From Roseibium aggregatum IAM 12614 (GTDB lineage Bacteria; Pseudomonadota; Alphaproteobacteria; Rhizobiales; Stappiaceae), in the NCBI RefSeq assembly GCF_000168975.1, contig NZ_AAUW01000002.1:1-64000 (forward strand): a stretch of 64,000 nt of DNA. The letters run 5' to 3'. The position numbers and the translations under genes were made by a program. Each line of letters starts with the position of its first letter. Positions within the stretch are counted from its first letter, which is position 1. Positions 19,204 through 29,911 of this stretch are shown here, piece after piece. The notes under the pieces are model-generated. The model had not been told where the DNA came from. It was given only the letters and a program-made list of their open reading frames with translations, and made no database searches.

Positions 19204-22200
19204 ATGTCAATTCGTGCAAGCATTTATCATCTCACCCATTACCGATACGACCGTCCAGTTACGTTAAGCCCGCAGATCATTCGCCTGCGGCCGGCCCCTC
19301 ACAGCCGCACCCGGGTCCTCTCTCACTCGCTCAAGGTTTCGCCGCAAGGACACTTCGTCAATCACCAGCAGGACCCCTACGGCAACTGGCTGTCCCGCTT
19401 CGTGTTTCCCGAACCTGTGCGCGAATTCAAGATCGAGGTGGATCTGGTCGCCGACATGGCCGTCTATAATCCGTTCGATTTCTTCATCGAGGAAAGCGCG
19501 GAGGAATGGCCCTTCGACTATCCGCCGGAACTTCGCGAGGATCTCCAGATCTACCGGCGGCTCGACCCGACCGGGCCGCGCATGACCGCATTCCTGGAAA
19601 CCGTCCCGAAGGATCGCCTGAGAACCGTCGACTTCATCGTCGGGCTGAATGCCAAAGTCTCCCAGACCGTCAACTACGTCATCCGCATGGAGCCCGGCGT
19701 CCAGACACCGGAAGAAACCTTCGAGAAAGGCACCGGGTCCTGCCGCGATTCCACCTGGCTGCTGGTGCAGGCTCTGCGCCATCTCGGCTTTGCCGCAAGG
19801 TTTGTCTCCGGGTATCTCATCCAGTTGAAGCCGGACCTCGAAGCACTGGACGGCCCCTCCGGCACCGACCACGACTTCACCGATCTGCACGCCTGGGCCG
19901 AGGTTTTCCTGCCCGGTGCCGGCTGGATCGGACTGGACCCCACCTCCGGACTGCTTGCAGGCGAAAGCCACATTCCGCTGGCCGCGACACCGCATTACGT
20001 CAACGCTGCGCCGATTGTCGGCATGGCGAGCAAGGCGGAGGTCGACTTTTCCTTCGACATGAAGGTCGCCCGAGTTGCCGAACATCCGCGCATCACCAAA
20101 CCGTTTTCCGACGACGCCTGGGCCGCGCTCAATCAGCTCGGTGCCAAGGTCGACCGTATCCTGTCGCAGGAAGATGTTCGCCTCACCATGGGCGGCGAGC
20201 CGACCTTCGTCTCGATCGACGATTTCGAAGCCGCAGAATGGAACACCGACGCGGTCGGCCCGACCAAACGCCAGAAGGCGGACATTCTGATCCGCCGTCT
20301 GCGCGAACGGTTCGCCCCCGGCGGTTTCCTGCATTACGGCCAGGGGAAATGGTATCCGGGCGAAACATTGCCCCGCTGGACCTTTTCGCTCTACTGGCGG
20401 CGCGACGAAAAACCCATCTGGAAAGACCCGGCCCTGATCGCCGAAGAAGGCGACGACACCAAAGCCGGCGCCGAACAGGCAGAAGCGCTGCTGCAGGAGA
20501 TTGCGACAAAGCTGGAAATCGATCCGGACTATGTCGTGCCTGCCTACGAGGACCCGGCGGTCTGGCTGGTGAAGGAAGCCAACCTGCCGGAAAACGTCAC
20601 CCCGAAAAACTCCAAGCTGGAGGATGCCGAAGCCCGGCATCGCATCGCGCGCGTCTTCGACCGGGGGCTGACCGAACCTGCCGGCCATGTGCTGCCGATC
20701 CAGCGATGGCAGTCGAAGGCTAGCGGACACCGCTGGCGGTCCGAGCGCTGGAAACTGCGCCGTGATGCACTGTTCCTCGTTCCCGGAGACAGCCCCGTCG
20801 GCTACCGCCTGCCGCTGGAATCCCTGCCCTATGTCCCACCGGCCCGGTACCCCTACACCAACATCGCCGACCCGACTGTGCCGCGCGACCCTCTGCCGGA
20901 GTTTCCCGCCGGTCAACGCGCCGACCGCAAGCAGAATGTCGCCCATTTCACCGCTGCTGAAGGCCAGCAGGACCGGCAGGAGCAGACCCTGCCGGAGGGT
21001 GAACTCGGCGAAGCGTCCGTCAGAACCGCTCTGTCAGTGGAAGCCCGCGACGGACGGTTGTGTGTCTTCATGCCGCCGGTGGAGCGGATCGAGGACTATC
21101 TGGAACTGATTTCGGTTGCGGAAGCCGCCGCGGCCGATCTCGACCTGCCGGTCCACATCGAAGGGTATCCGCCCCCGACCGACCCGCGCATGAATGTCAT
21201 CCGCGTCGCACCCGATCCAGGCGTGATCGAGGTCAACATCCACCCCGCGGCCAACTGGCAGGACTGTGTCGCCATTACCGAAGGCGTCTACGAGGAAGCC
21301 CGCCAGTCACGGCTCGGGGCCGACAAATTCATGATCGACGGCAAGCACACCGGTACCGGTGGCGGCAACCACGTAGTGGTTGGCGGCGCGACGCCGCTCG
21401 ACAGCCCGTTCCTGCGCCGGCCCGATCTTCTGCGCAGCCTGATCCTGCATTGGCAGCGCCATCCGAGCCTCTCCTATCTGTTCTCCGGCCTCTTCATTGG
21501 CCCGACGTCCCAGGCACCACGTGTTGACGAAGCCCGGCACGACGGCCTGTACGAGCTGGAAGTCGCCCTGGCCCAGATCCACCGCCCCAACGAAGGCGCT
21601 GCCCCGTTCCCGTGGCTGGTCGACAGGCTGCTGCGCAACCTTCTGGTGGATGTCACCGGCAACACCCACCGGGCGGAAATCTGCATCGACAAGCTCTACT
21701 CACCCGACGGCCCGACGGGGCGGCTGGGTCTGGTCGAGTTCCGCGGCTTCGAAATGCCGCCGGACCCGCGCATGAGCCTTGCCCAGCAACTGTTGCTGCG
21801 GGCCCTCATCGCGCGCCTGTGGCAGCAGCCGCTGTCCGGCAACCTGACCCGTTGGGGCACGGCCCTGCACGACCGTTTCATGCTGCCACATTATGTCTGG
21901 ACGGATTTCCTCGATGTTCTGGGCGATCTGGAGCATCACGGCTTTCAGATGCGTCCGGACTGGTTCGAGGCCCAGGCGGAATTCCGTTTCCCCTTCTGCG
22001 GAGAGATTGAGGTGGACGGCGTGCACCTGGAGCTGCGCCAGGCGCTGGAACCCTGGCACGTCTTGGGCGAGACCGGCGCCATCGGCGGCACTGTGCGCTA
22101 TACCGACAGTTCCACCGAACGCCTGCAGGTCAAGCTCACCACCAGCGATCCGGACCGCTATGCCGTCACCTGTAACCGCCGCACGTTGCCGCTGAGGAAA

Positions 22201-22536
22201 ACCGAGACCAATGGTGTTTCAGTCGCCGGTGTCCGCTACAAGGCCTGGCAACCGGCCGTGGCACTGCATCCTGTGCATCCGGTCGACGCCCCGCTCACCT
22301 TCGATATATTCGACCGGTGGAGCGGCCGGGCGCTCGGTGGCTGCGTCTACCATGTTGCCCATCCGGGCGGGCGGAACTATGAAACGTTTCCCGTCAACGG
22401 AAACGAGGCAGAGGCCCGGCGCCTTGCCCGGTTCGAGCCGCACGGCCACACGCCCGGGCTCTATCTGCCGGGGCTGGAACGGCCGCATCCGGAGTTTCCG
22501 TTGACGTTGGACCTGCGCAGACCGCAGAATGTCTGA
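19204..22536 (+). CDS. Transglutaminase-like / putative amidoligase (DUF2126) fusion protein
   Basis: The 1110-residue protein has three parts. A bacterial transglutaminase N-terminal domain (about 1-90) opens [18 protein letters not shown]. The transglutaminase core has Cys180 in GSCRDSTW, His229 in LHAWAEV and Asp245 in GLDPTSG. A long C-terminal part (about 300-1100) has [14 protein letters not shown] and [15 protein letters not shown], the signature of DUF2126, annotated as a putative amidoligase of glutamine-synthetase-like fold. Comparative genomics predicts such loci form or remodel amide or isopeptide bonds in an unknown peptide or protein. It is first of three genes (33 bases before the ATP-grasp gene). 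No signal peptide is visible, so it is probably cytoplasmic. Confidence 0.88.
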   Translation: MSIRASIYHLTHYRYDRPVTLSPQIIRLRPAPHSRTRVLSHSLKVSPQGHFVNHQQDPYGNWLSRFVFPEPVREFKIEVDLVADMAVYNPFDFFIEESAEEWPFDYPPELREDLQIYRRLDPTGPRMTAFLETVPKDRLRTVDFIVGLNAKVSQTVNYVIRMEPGVQTPEETFEKGTGSCRDSTWLLVQALRHLGFAARFVSGYLIQLKPDLEALDGPSGTDHDFTDLHAWAEVFLPGAGWIGLDPTSGLLAGESHIPLAATPHYVNAAPIVGMASKAEVDFSFDMKVARVAEHPRITKPFSDDAWAALNQLGAKVDRILSQEDVRLTMGGEPTFVSIDDFEAAEWNTDAVGPTKRQKADILIRRLRERFAPGGFLHYGQGKWYPGETLPRWTFSLYWRRDEKPIWKDPALIAEEGDDTKAGAEQAEALLQEIATKLEIDPDYVVPAYEDPAVWLVKEANLPENVTPKNSKLEDAEARHRIARVFDRGLTEPAGHVLPIQRWQSKASGHRWRSERWKLRRDALFLVPGDSPVGYRLPLESLPYVPPARYPYTNIADPTVPRDPLPEFPAGQRADRKQNVAHFTAAEGQQDRQEQTLPEGELGEASVRTALSVEARDGRLCVFMPPVERIEDYLELISVAEAAAADLDLPVHIEGYPPPTDPRMNVIRVAPDPGVIEVNIHPAANWQDCVAITEGVYEEARQSRLGADKFMIDGKHTGTGGGNHVVVGGATPLDSPFLRRPDLLRSLILHWQRHPSLSYLFSGLFIGPTSQAPRVDEARHDGLYELEVALAQIHRPNEGAAPFPWLVDRLLRNLLVDVTGNTHRAEICIDKLYSPDGPTGRLGLVEFRGFEMPPDPRMSLAQQLLLRALIARLWQQPLSGNLTRWGTALHDRFMLPHYVWTDFLDVLGDLEHHGFQMRPDWFEAQAEFRFPFCGEIEVDGVHLELRQALEPWHVLGETGAIGGTVRYTDSSTERLQVKLTTSDPDRYAVTCNRRTLPLRKTETNGVSVAGVRYKAWQPAVALHPVHPVDAPLTFDIFDRWSGRALGGCVYHVAHPGGRNYETFPVNGNEAEARRLARFEPHGHTPGLYLPGLERPHPEFPLTLDLRRPQNV

Positions 22537-22569
22537 CGGGCCGGCAGCCCCGCCGATTGGAAACGACGT

Positions 22570-24975
22570 ATGAGCTTGGACGAAAACGCAGAACCCGGAG
22601 CGCTTCGCTACGGCCTCTTGAAGGCCTATCGTCACTTTCCGGATGTCTCGGACGAGCTGCTGTTTCCCGACGGGCGGGTGAGACCTGTCTGGCGGCCGTT
22701 TCTCGATCATCTGAGCGCATTGACGGCAGATGAAATCACCGAGCGGTTTGCGCGCGGCAATCAGTATCTGAACGATGCCGGTGTCTATTTCCGTCAGTAC
22801 GGGCAGGATGGGGCCAACGAGCGCGAATGGCCACTGAGCCATATTCCGGTGATCATCAGCCAGGACGACTGGCAGGTGATCGCGGATGGCCTGACGCAGC
22901 GCGCCGAACTTCTGGAACAGGTCGTTGCCGACCTTTACGGCGACAACCGGCTGGTGGCGAATGGCTATCTGCCCGCAAGCCTGATTGCGCAAAGTCCCGA
23001 ATGGCAGCGTCCGCTCGTAGGCATCAGGCCGAAATCGGGGCACTTTCTGCATTTCCTCTCGTTTGAGATCGGCCGCGGGCCCGACGGCACCTGGTGGGTC
23101 CTGTCCGACAGGGCCCAGGCGCCATCGGGCGCCGGTTTCGCCCTGGAAAACCGGGTCGCGACGGGGCGCGTCTTCAACGAATTCTTTGCCCGGGCAAACG
23201 TTCACCGGCTGGCCGGATTTTTCCGGCGGTTCCGCGATCACCTGGTCGAACTGCGCGGGGAGAGCGACAGCCGCGTTTCCATCCTGACGCCTGGTCCCCT
23301 GAACGACACCTATTTCGAGCATGCCTATATCGCCCGCTATCTCGGCTTCATGCTGCTGGAAGGCGAAGACCTGACGGTTGAAAACGGCAAGCTGATGGTG
23401 CGTACGGTTGCCGGCCTGAAGCCCGTCAGTGTTCTCTGGCGGCGCCTCGATGCCGGCTGGGCCGATCCGGTGGAGTTGAACGAAACCTCACAGATCGGCA
23501 CACCGGGCCTTGTTCAGGCCGTGCGCAGTGGCGCGGTGACCATGATCAACGCACTCGGCACCGGCATCCTGGAAACGCGGGCGCTGCTGGCGTTCCTGCC
23601 GCGCATCAGCGAGCATCTGCTCGGCGAACCGCTGAAACTGCCGAATGTCGCGACCTGGTGGTGCGGCGAAGAGGGAACGAAAGCCTACGTGAAGGAACAC
23701 GCAGAGGGCATGATGTTCAGCCCCGCTCTGTCGACCGCCCTGCCTTTCACCTCCTCCCAGACCGACTTTATCGGCAAGGATTTCGGCAAGTTCCACAAGG
23801 GCATTCTGGAAACCTGGATCGACAGCAAGAGCGACAAGCTCGTCGGACAGGAAGCCGTCACCCTGTCGACAACGCCGGCCTACGACAACGGTCTTCTGGT
23901 TCCCCGGCCGATGAGCCTGCGGGTGTTCCTTGCCCGGACCGCCAACGGCTGGGAAGTGATGGCAGGTGGCTTTGCCCGGATCGGCCAGACGGAAGATGTC
24001 AGCGCCATTGCCATGCAGTCCGGCGGGTCCGCCGCCGATGTCTGGATCGTCGGTGGCCAGAAGCAGCACAAGGAAACCCTGCTTCACCAGACGGAATCGC
24101 CGTTCTTCAAATCGCAGACCGGCTCGCTGCCCTCTCGCGCAGCCGACAACCTGTTCTGGCTCGGTCGCTATGTGGAACGGGCGGAAGGCGCAGTGCGGCT
24201 GCTGCGGGCCTATCATGCCCGCCTGATGGAAACGGCAGACCCGGAGGCCCCACTTGTCGCCCTGACGGCGGACTATCTCGACAAGATCGGCATGTCACCG
24301 GCCGAACCGGTTCCGGCGGGTTTATGCGACATGCTGCAATCTGCCGTCGCCAGCGCGGCGAAGGTGCGCGACCGGTTTTCCGTCGACGGCTGGCTGGCGC
24401 TCAACGACCTGGCCCAGACTGCAAACGGCGTCAGGCGCACGATGCATGCCAATGCCGACGTCACACGGGCCATGGGCCTGCTCCTGCGCAAGATCACCGG
24501 CTTTTCGGGCCTCGTGCATGAGAACATGTACAGGTTCATCGGCTGGCGCTTTTTGTCCATCGGCCGCGCATTGGAACGTGCCCACCGGATGGCCGATCTC
24601 CTGTCGGTCTTCACCGCCAAGGATGCACCGGAAGGCTCTCTTGAACTGCTGCTGGAGGTTGGCGACAGCGCCATGTCCATGAGCCGGCGTTATGCGGTTT
24701 CCCTCAGCCACGCCACGGTGCTGGACCTTCTGGCGATGGACACGCAGAACCCGCGTGCGGTGCTCTATCAGCTCACCGACATGAAAGATCATATCGGCGT
24801 GCTGCCCAACGCGACGGAAAACGGACACCTGTCGGAGCTGGCCCGCTCCGTCCTGCAGGTTCATACCCTTCTGGCAATCGCCACCCCGGATACCCTGACA
24901 CCGGACTCTCTTGCCGATCTGCGGGACCAGATTGCCTATCTCTCCGTGGAGCTGACCGATGCCTATATCCGCTGA
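22570..24975 (+). CDS. Circularly permuted ATP-grasp / alpha-E domain fusion protein
   Basis: The 801-residue protein has an N-terminal circularly permuted ATP-grasp domain (about 70-480), with segments GNQYLNDAGVYFRQYG, SHIPVIISQDDW and LTPGPLNDTYFEHAYIARYLG. A C-terminal all-helical alpha-E domain starts near residue 517 at LPSRAADNLFWLGRYVERAE. In many bacteria these domains are separate adjacent genes; here they are one polypeptide. The family is predicted to ligate an amino group to a carboxylate at ATP expense. It sits between the amidoligase gene and a second transglutaminase gene (42-base gap) and should act with both. No member function is firmly established. Confidence 0.88.
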   Translation: MSLDENAEPGALRYGLLKAYRHFPDVSDELLFPDGRVRPVWRPFLDHLSALTADEITERFARGNQYLNDAGVYFRQYGQDGANEREWPLSHIPVIISQDDWQVIADGLTQRAELLEQVVADLYGDNRLVANGYLPASLIAQSPEWQRPLVGIRPKSGHFLHFLSFEIGRGPDGTWWVLSDRAQAPSGAGFALENRVATGRVFNEFFARANVHRLAGFFRRFRDHLVELRGESDSRVSILTPGPLNDTYFEHAYIARYLGFMLLEGEDLTVENGKLMVRTVAGLKPVSVLWRRLDAGWADPVELNETSQIGTPGLVQAVRSGAVTMINALGTGILETRALLAFLPRISEHLLGEPLKLPNVATWWCGEEGTKAYVKEHAEGMMFSPALSTALPFTSSQTDFIGKDFGKFHKGILETWIDSKSDKLVGQEAVTLSTTPAYDNGLLVPRPMSLRVFLARTANGWEVMAGGFARIGQTEDVSAIAMQSGGSAADVWIVGGQKQHKETLLHQTESPFFKSQTGSLPSRAADNLFWLGRYVERAEGAVRLLRAYHARLMETADPEAPLVALTADYLDKIGMSPAEPVPAGLCDMLQSAVASAAKVRDRFSVDGWLALNDLAQTANGVRRTMHANADVTRAMGLLLRKITGFSGLVHENMYRFIGWRFLSIGRALERAHRMADLLSVFTAKDAPEGSLELLLEVGDSAMSMSRRYAVSLSHATVLDLLAMDTQNPRAVLYQLTDMKDHIGVLPNATENGHLSELARSVLQVHTLLAIATPDTLTPDSLADLRDQIAYLSVELTDAYIR

Positions 24976-25017
24976 CATACGGCCGCGTTTCCACAACTCG
25001 CCCGACGTGAGGCACCC

Positions 25018-25893
25018 TTGCTCTACGATGTAACGCTTGAAATTACCTATGATTATGCCAGTCCGGCCAACTACGGTCATCACGCGCTCAGGCTGATGCC
25101 GGCAACCATTCCCGGTGAGCAGAAGTTGCTGTCCGGGCAGATCCACATCGTGCCCGGCCCGTCCGAGCGGCACGACCGGGTGGACTTCTTCGGCAATGCC
25201 GTCACGGATGTCGCCTACCGCCGCAGCCACAGCGACCTCGCTTTCAAGCTCAAGGCCCGGATCGACAGAACCGCAATGCCGGAAGAACTCGACATTTCTC
25301 CACCGCTGAGCGCCCTGCCGAAGGAACTCTCCGCAGTCCAGTCCCTGGCGCCCAAGGCACCGGTTCATTTCCTGTCCGCCTCCCCGCGTCTGCCCCTCGA
25401 CCCTGCCTTCGCGGTCTATGCGCAGGATCTCGTGGAACCGGGAATGAGCACGATTTCAGCCGTGGAAGCCATCGGCGAGGCCTTGAACAGGGACATGCGT
25501 TTCGACGCTGAGGCCACGACAGTCGACACCCCGGCCATCGAGGCCTTCGAGCGCCGCCACGGCGTCTGCCAGGATTTTTCGCATATCATGATCGCCTGCC
25601 TGCGAAGCATCGGAATACCGGCAGGCTATGTCAGCGGTTTTCTGCGGACCATCCCGCCGGAAGGCCAGGAACGGCTGGAGGGTGCCGACGCCATGCATGC
25701 CTGGATCATGGCCTGGTGCGGCATCGAGATCGGCTGGATCGAATACGATCCAACGAACGCGCTGCGGGTCGGCCAGGATCACATTGTTGTCGCCCACGGC
25801 CGTGACTATGGCGATGCAGCGCCGGTAAAGGGCGTCTTGCGCACGTCCGGGTCTCAATCGACCGATCACAAGGTCGATGTTGTTCCGCTTTGA
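25018..25893 (+). CDS. Transglutaminase-like cysteine protein
   Basis: The 291-residue protein has a transglutaminase N-terminal domain (LYDVTLEITYDYASP onward) and a core with the triad Cys184 (HGVCQDFSH), His227 (MHAWIMAW) and Asp244 (EYDPTNAL). The start is a TTG at 25018 with GTGAGG about 5 bases upstream. No ATG in the first half would leave an intact domain. Together with the two preceding genes it forms the conserved transglutaminase / ATP-grasp / alpha-E module. In several genomes that module also includes the proteasome-like Anbu peptidase, which is not present in this window. Confidence 0.88.
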   Translation: MLYDVTLEITYDYASPANYGHHALRLMPATIPGEQKLLSGQIHIVPGPSERHDRVDFFGNAVTDVAYRRSHSDLAFKLKARIDRTAMPEELDISPPLSALPKELSAVQSLAPKAPVHFLSASPRLPLDPAFAVYAQDLVEPGMSTISAVEAIGEALNRDMRFDAEATTVDTPAIEAFERRHGVCQDFSHIMIACLRSIGIPAGYVSGFLRTIPPEGQERLEGADAMHAWIMAWCGIEIGWIEYDPTNALRVGQDHIVVAHGRDYGDAAPVKGVLRTSGSQSTDHKVDVVPL

Positions 25894-26031
25894 AACAAGC
25901 CGTTATCCGGTCGTTTCCTCTGAATATTGCCTTTGGATATTATCGTAAGATATCCCCGGCTGAGCCGGGCGAACCTGTTTCCATCAGGGCCGATTTGGTA
26001 AAATGTGGAACGCGACCAAGGGGAGTTGGTT

Positions 26032-27468
26032 ATGCGTTCTTTGCTTCATGCCATCGTGTTTTTGCTGGTCTCGGCCGGTACCGTTCAGGCAGGTTATGAC
26101 CAGTCCAGGGACTGGTTCCATGCCAAGGACTGGCGAGAACGGGTCCGCATCCAGTTTCTGCTGGTTTTCACCGGCGATTACGCCTCCCAGGTGGACGGCA
26201 CCTTTGGCAAGCTCACCTTTAACGCTCTGACCACATTCCAGAAACATCGGGAGTTCTATCCGGACGGTGTGCTCGATGACGAGCAGATGCAGATCCTTCA
26301 ACGCGACGGTCTCGACCTTGTCGAACGGGTCGGCTTCGAAACCTATAAGGATGCGATTGCCGGACTGCAGCTTGGCGTTCCGGGCAAACTCTTCGAGCCG
26401 TCCACCCAGACACAGCGCGGGCACCTGTGGCGGGTCTATGACAACAGCATCGAACTTGAAACGCTGCAGGTCCCGAAAGACGAGACCGCCTATGCGGCCC
26501 TCTACAAGCGCCTGACCGACACCAGCGACGGCAGGACCGTGGAGCACAAGCAGTTCCGCAACGATTACTTCGTCGTTTCCGGCCGGCACAACGGACGCGA
26601 TTTCTATCTGCGCATGATGAAGACCTCTTCGGACAGCCGTGGTTTCTCGCTGACCTGGCAGGCGCGGCATGCCGTCTTCATGGACCGGGTAGCCGTCGCG
26701 ATGTCGAACAGCATGACGTTTTTCGACGGAACCGATGAGGAGAAACTGGACGCGGTCACATCGGCGCCCGCACTGGAGCTTCCCGAACCCGATAGCCGCA
26801 GCGATCCGCTGCCCAAGGGAGCGCGCAAGGATGTTCCCGGCCGCAAGACCTCTTCATCCGGCAGCGGCTATTTCCTGACCACGGAAGGCCACATCGGTAC
26901 CAATGCGCATGTGGTTGGCAACTGCCGGTCGCTGGATATTCCCGGCCACGGAACCGCAAGACTGGTGAAGGCCGATACGGAAAACGATCTTGCGATCCTG
27001 CAGCTCGACAGCAGAAAATCGGAGCATGCCGCGCAATTCCGCTCCGAACAGCCGATTGTGCGCGGCGAGGAAATCTTCGTGATCGGCTACCCGTTTGCCC
27101 AGATCCTGGACAACAACCTGAACTTCACTCCCGGCATGATCTCGTCACTGGCGGGCGTGAAGGGCGACAGCCGTCAGTTCATGCTGACGGCCCCTGTCCA
27201 GCCCGGCAATTCAGGTGGCCCGGTTCTTGACCGCACCGGAGCCGTCGTCGGCACCGTGGTGTCCCGTCTCGACACGTTCAAGACGCTGAAGCTCGCCGGT
27301 GATCTGCCGGAGAACGTGAACTTCGCCGTGCGCGGAAAGCTGATGGCGCAGTTCATGGAAGATCTTGGCCTGTCACCGCGCTACAACACGATCACCAGCA
27401 TCAAGAGCCCGACCAGGATTGACGAGGAAGCCTCGCAATACACCGTCCTGGTGCTCTGCCGGAACTGA
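26032..27468 (+). CDS. Secreted trypsin-like serine protease with peptidoglycan-binding-like N-terminal domain
   Basis: The 478-residue protein has a signal peptide (MRSLLHAIVFLLVSAGTVQA). A PG_binding_1-type helical domain follows (about 35-85, GTFGKLTFNALTTFQKH). A linker ends in a charged PGRKTSSS stretch before a trypsin-fold protease with the triad His in TNAHVVG, Asp in ENDLAIL and Ser in GNSGGPV. The start at 26032 has AAGGGGAG 6 bases upstream; an in-frame GTG at 26005 is less likely. The protein is expected in the periplasm or bound to the wall. It is co-directional with the transglutaminase cluster, about 140 bases downstream, and may or may not belong to it. Confidence 0.85.
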   Translation: MRSLLHAIVFLLVSAGTVQAGYDQSRDWFHAKDWRERVRIQFLLVFTGDYASQVDGTFGKLTFNALTTFQKHREFYPDGVLDDEQMQILQRDGLDLVERVGFETYKDAIAGLQLGVPGKLFEPSTQTQRGHLWRVYDNSIELETLQVPKDETAYAALYKRLTDTSDGRTVEHKQFRNDYFVVSGRHNGRDFYLRMMKTSSDSRGFSLTWQARHAVFMDRVAVAMSNSMTFFDGTDEEKLDAVTSAPALELPEPDSRSDPLPKGARKDVPGRKTSSSGSGYFLTTEGHIGTNAHVVGNCRSLDIPGHGTARLVKADTENDLAILQLDSRKSEHAAQFRSEQPIVRGEEIFVIGYPFAQILDNNLNFTPGMISSLAGVKGDSRQFMLTAPVQPGNSGGPVLDRTGAVVGTVVSRLDTFKTLKLAGDLPENVNFAVRGKLMAQFMEDLGLSPRYNTITSIKSPTRIDEEASQYTVLVLCRN

Positions 27469-27503
27469 GCCTGCCGAAAAGAGATCCCTTCGTTCCGGCA
27501 GGC
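27469..27503. terminator. Stem-loop between convergent genes
   Basis: GCCTGCCG (27469-27476) pairs with CGGCAGGC (27496-27503) between the convergent protease and ATPase genes. It can serve both strands; there is no clear T tract. Confidence 0.5.
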
Positions 27504-27509
27504 CTGACT

Positions 27510-28568
27510 TCAGCGGATGGCCTTGTCCTCTGCATCGAAGAAGTGCAGGCGGCTTTCATCGAAGGTGAGACCGACACGGGTGCCTTCCTCCACTTCGTCC
27601 GCCCCGCTGATGCGCACCAGGATCGTGTCCAATCCGTCGAGTGCCACATAAAGGAAGGTGTCGGCCCCCAGGTATTCGGCAACTTCCACCGTGCCGCTGC
27701 AATGTCCTTCGCCCGGCGTGGTGATACCGATATGCTCCGGGCGGATGCCCAGTTTCACCGGCACCTGCGCGCCTCCGGCATGCGGATAGGGACCGCCGCC
27801 GTGCCCTCGCAGCGAAAACTGCCCCTCTTCCAGCGAACACGGCAGCACGTTCATCTTCGGCGAGCCGATGAACTGGGCAACGAACAGATTGTCCGGCCGC
27901 TCATAAAGTTCGCGCGGAGACCCGACCTGCTCGATCCGGCCGGCCTGCAACACCACGATCTTGTCGGCCAGCGTCATCGCCTCGACCTGGTCGTGGGTCA
28001 CATAGATCATCGTGGTGCCAAGGCTCTTGTGAAGGCGGGCGACCTCGAAGCGCATTTCAACGCGCAGGGCTGCATCCAGGTTGGACAGAGGTTCATCGAA
28101 CAGGAAGGCGCTCGGCTCGCGCACGATCGCACGGCCAATGGCCACCCGCTGGCGCTGACCGCCTGAAAGCGCCTTGGGGCGCCGGTCGAGATAGTCGTCC
28201 AGCTTCAGAACTTCGGCGGCCGCATTCACCTTGCGGTCGATCTCCGCCTTTGGAAAGCCTGCCGTCTTCAGGCCGAAGCCAACATTCTCGCGCACCGACA
28301 TATGCGGATAAAGCGCATAGGACTGGAACACCATCGACAGCCCGCGCCCGGAAGGCGGCAGCGCCGTCACGTCCTTGCCGTCGATCTCGATGGCACCTCG
28401 ACTGGTTTCCTCCAGGCCGGAAATCAGACGCAGCAGTGTCGATTTTCCGCAGCCGGATGGCCCGACAAAGATGACGAATTCGCCGTCCTTGATATCGAGG
28501 TCGATCCCCTTGATGACCTGCAGGTCGCCGAACCATTTTTCGACCTTGTTGAGCTGGATCGCTCCCAT
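27510..28568 (-). CDS. CUT1 sugar ABC transporter ATPase (UgpC/MalK-like)
   Basis: The 352-residue ATPase has Walker [10 protein letters not shown], signature ALSGGQRQR, Walker [13 protein letters not shown]-loop VTHDQVEA and a C-terminal regulatory OB-type domain (after about 240). It is the last gene of the LacI-controlled sugar operon, 10 bases after the glycoside hydrolase gene. It should energise the two unusual permeases encoded at 29912-32445. Confidence 0.92.
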   Translation of the reverse strand: MGAIQLNKVEKWFGDLQVIKGIDLDIKDGEFVIFVGPSGCGKSTLLRLISGLEETSRGAIEIDGKDVTALPPSGRGLSMVFQSYALYPHMSVRENVGFGLKTAGFPKAEIDRKVNAAAEVLKLDDYLDRRPKALSGGQRQRVAIGRAIVREPSAFLFDEPLSNLDAALRVEMRFEVARLHKSLGTTMIYVTHDQVEAMTLADKIVVLQAGRIEQVGSPRELYERPDNLFVAQFIGSPKMNVLPCSLEEGQFSLRGHGGGPYPHAGGAQVPVKLGIRPEHIGITTPGEGHCSGTVEVAEYLGADTFLYVALDGLDTILVRISGADEVEEGTRVGLTFDESRLHFFDAEDKAIR

Positions 28569-28578
28569 CGCGTCCCCC

Positions 28579-29868
28579 TTAAGCTGCCTGCTCGGCGTGT
28601 GAAGGCGAAGCCCAGGTCAGCCAGATGGCCGACGTCCAGGAGAACGATCGCCCACCTGCGCCCGCCCCCGTTTCCGGACTGAAATATTCGGCAAAGCCAC
28701 CGGTTTCGATCAGCCGCGCCGTGTCAGCCCGCAACCGTTCGGCCCGGGCGGCATCGCCCGCTTCGGCAAAGCCCTTTGCGATCATGTAATTGATCATCGC
28801 CCATACCGGCCCGCGCCAATAGCGCAAGGGCTCGTAGCTGCGGTGGTTAGGATCGTAGGACGGCATCAGATAGTCGACTTTTGCCGCGATCCTGTCGAAA
28901 TGGTCTTGAAGCGCAGCAAGCGTCTTCGGATCGTTGAGCCCTGCATAGAGCGCCAGGAAGGATGCGCTGGAGAGGCCGTCGGTCAGTTTGCCGCTGCGCT
29001 CGTCGAAAGCGACATGAGCCTTGACCTCATCGTTCCACAGCGTCCTGCTGCCTTTTTCCATCGCACCGATCCAGCCCCGGATCTCGTCGGCTTCCGCACT
29101 CCTGCCGAGTTTTTCAGCCAGCGCCAGAAGATCCCGGTTGGCACGCAGGAAGATGAAGGTCACACCCGGATCGGCGACGAAGAACGGGCAGGTCTCGGCA
29201 ACCTTTTGCGGATCCCAGCCAACCTTGCGGCAGGCGGCGACGATGCTGAGGTAGCGGTCGTAATCCTCCTTGTGCGGCCGCATGGCCGGGTCCACATGTG
29301 AGGTATCCTTGCGCTCATAGGGACCAATGTCCTTCACCTCGACCGCGCGCAGCGCTTCATCCCAGTCCGGCAGGTTGTCCCGGCCGGATTCCCAGGGGTG
29401 GATAACGGCAATGACGCCAAGGTTTTCCGGGTCGCGATAGGCCAGATACCACCGATGCCAGGCCATCAGCTTGGGCAGCAGCGCTTCTGCCCGCTCCAGT
29501 GCCTTGCCGGTCCGGTCATCCTCCACCAGACTGTGAACGACGGACGCGGCCACCGGTGGCTGGGAATGTCCGGAACTCGGGATCGGGCCGCCATCGGTGC
29601 CCCACACGCTCGGCCCGGGAAAATAACTCGGGTCATCCTTGCGGAACAGGATGTGCGGCACCATCCCGTCGCGCCACTGACCCTCGAACAGCATTTCGAT
29701 TTCCTGCCAGGCGCGGTCCTGATCGAATTCCGCGAACCCCAGCGCGACGAAGACGGAATCCCAGTTCCACTGGTACGGATAAAGCCCCTTTGTCGGGATC
29801 GTATATCCGCCCTGGTCATTTTCGGTCAGGATGGCCCTTGCCGCCTGGTCTAGATCTGTGTGTGCCAC
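28579..29868 (-). CDS. GH63-type (MGH1-like) glycoside hydrolase, probable glucosylglycerate/mannosylglycerate hydrolase
   Basis: The 429-residue (alpha/alpha)6-barrel enzyme has no signal peptide, so it acts in the cytoplasm. Key motifs are [25 protein letters not shown] (its Asp maps to the general acid of GH63/GH37 enzymes) and near the C-terminus [11 protein letters not shown] with FSWTSAIWL (the Glu maps to the base). Length and motifs match mannosylglycerate hydrolase (about 420 residues) and glucosylglycerate hydrolase. It is embedded between importer genes, and glycerate 2-kinase is encoded nearby, which supports a glycosylglycerate substrate. The start is a GTG with GGGAG 7 bases upstream; an upstream GTG at 29892 is the alternative. 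Confidence 0.8.
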   Translation of the reverse strand: MAHTDLDQAARAILTENDQGGYTIPTKGLYPYQWNWDSVFVALGFAEFDQDRAWQEIEMLFEGQWRDGMVPHILFRKDDPSYFPGPSVWGTDGGPIPSSGHSQPPVAASVVHSLVEDDRTGKALERAEALLPKLMAWHRWYLAYRDPENLGVIAVIHPWESGRDNLPDWDEALRAVEVKDIGPYERKDTSHVDPAMRPHKEDYDRYLSIVAACRKVGWDPQKVAETCPFFVADPGVTFIFLRANRDLLALAEKLGRSAEADEIRGWIGAMEKGSRTLWNDEVKAHVAFDERSGKLTDGLSSASFLALYAGLNDPKTLAALQDHFDRIAAKVDYLMPSYDPNHRSYEPLRYWRGPVWAMINYMIAKGFAEAGDAARAERLRADTARLIETGGFAEYFSPETGAGAGGRSFSWTSAIWLTWASPSHAEQAA

Positions 29869-29911
29869 AGCAAACTCCCTTGGGCTCTTCACAGCCCCTT
29901 CTCTTGATCGT

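Noticed and set aside
19264..20946. Long minus-strand open frame (560 codons) opposite the transglutaminase gene
   Set aside because: Shadow frame; composition is low-complexity and no family motif is visible.
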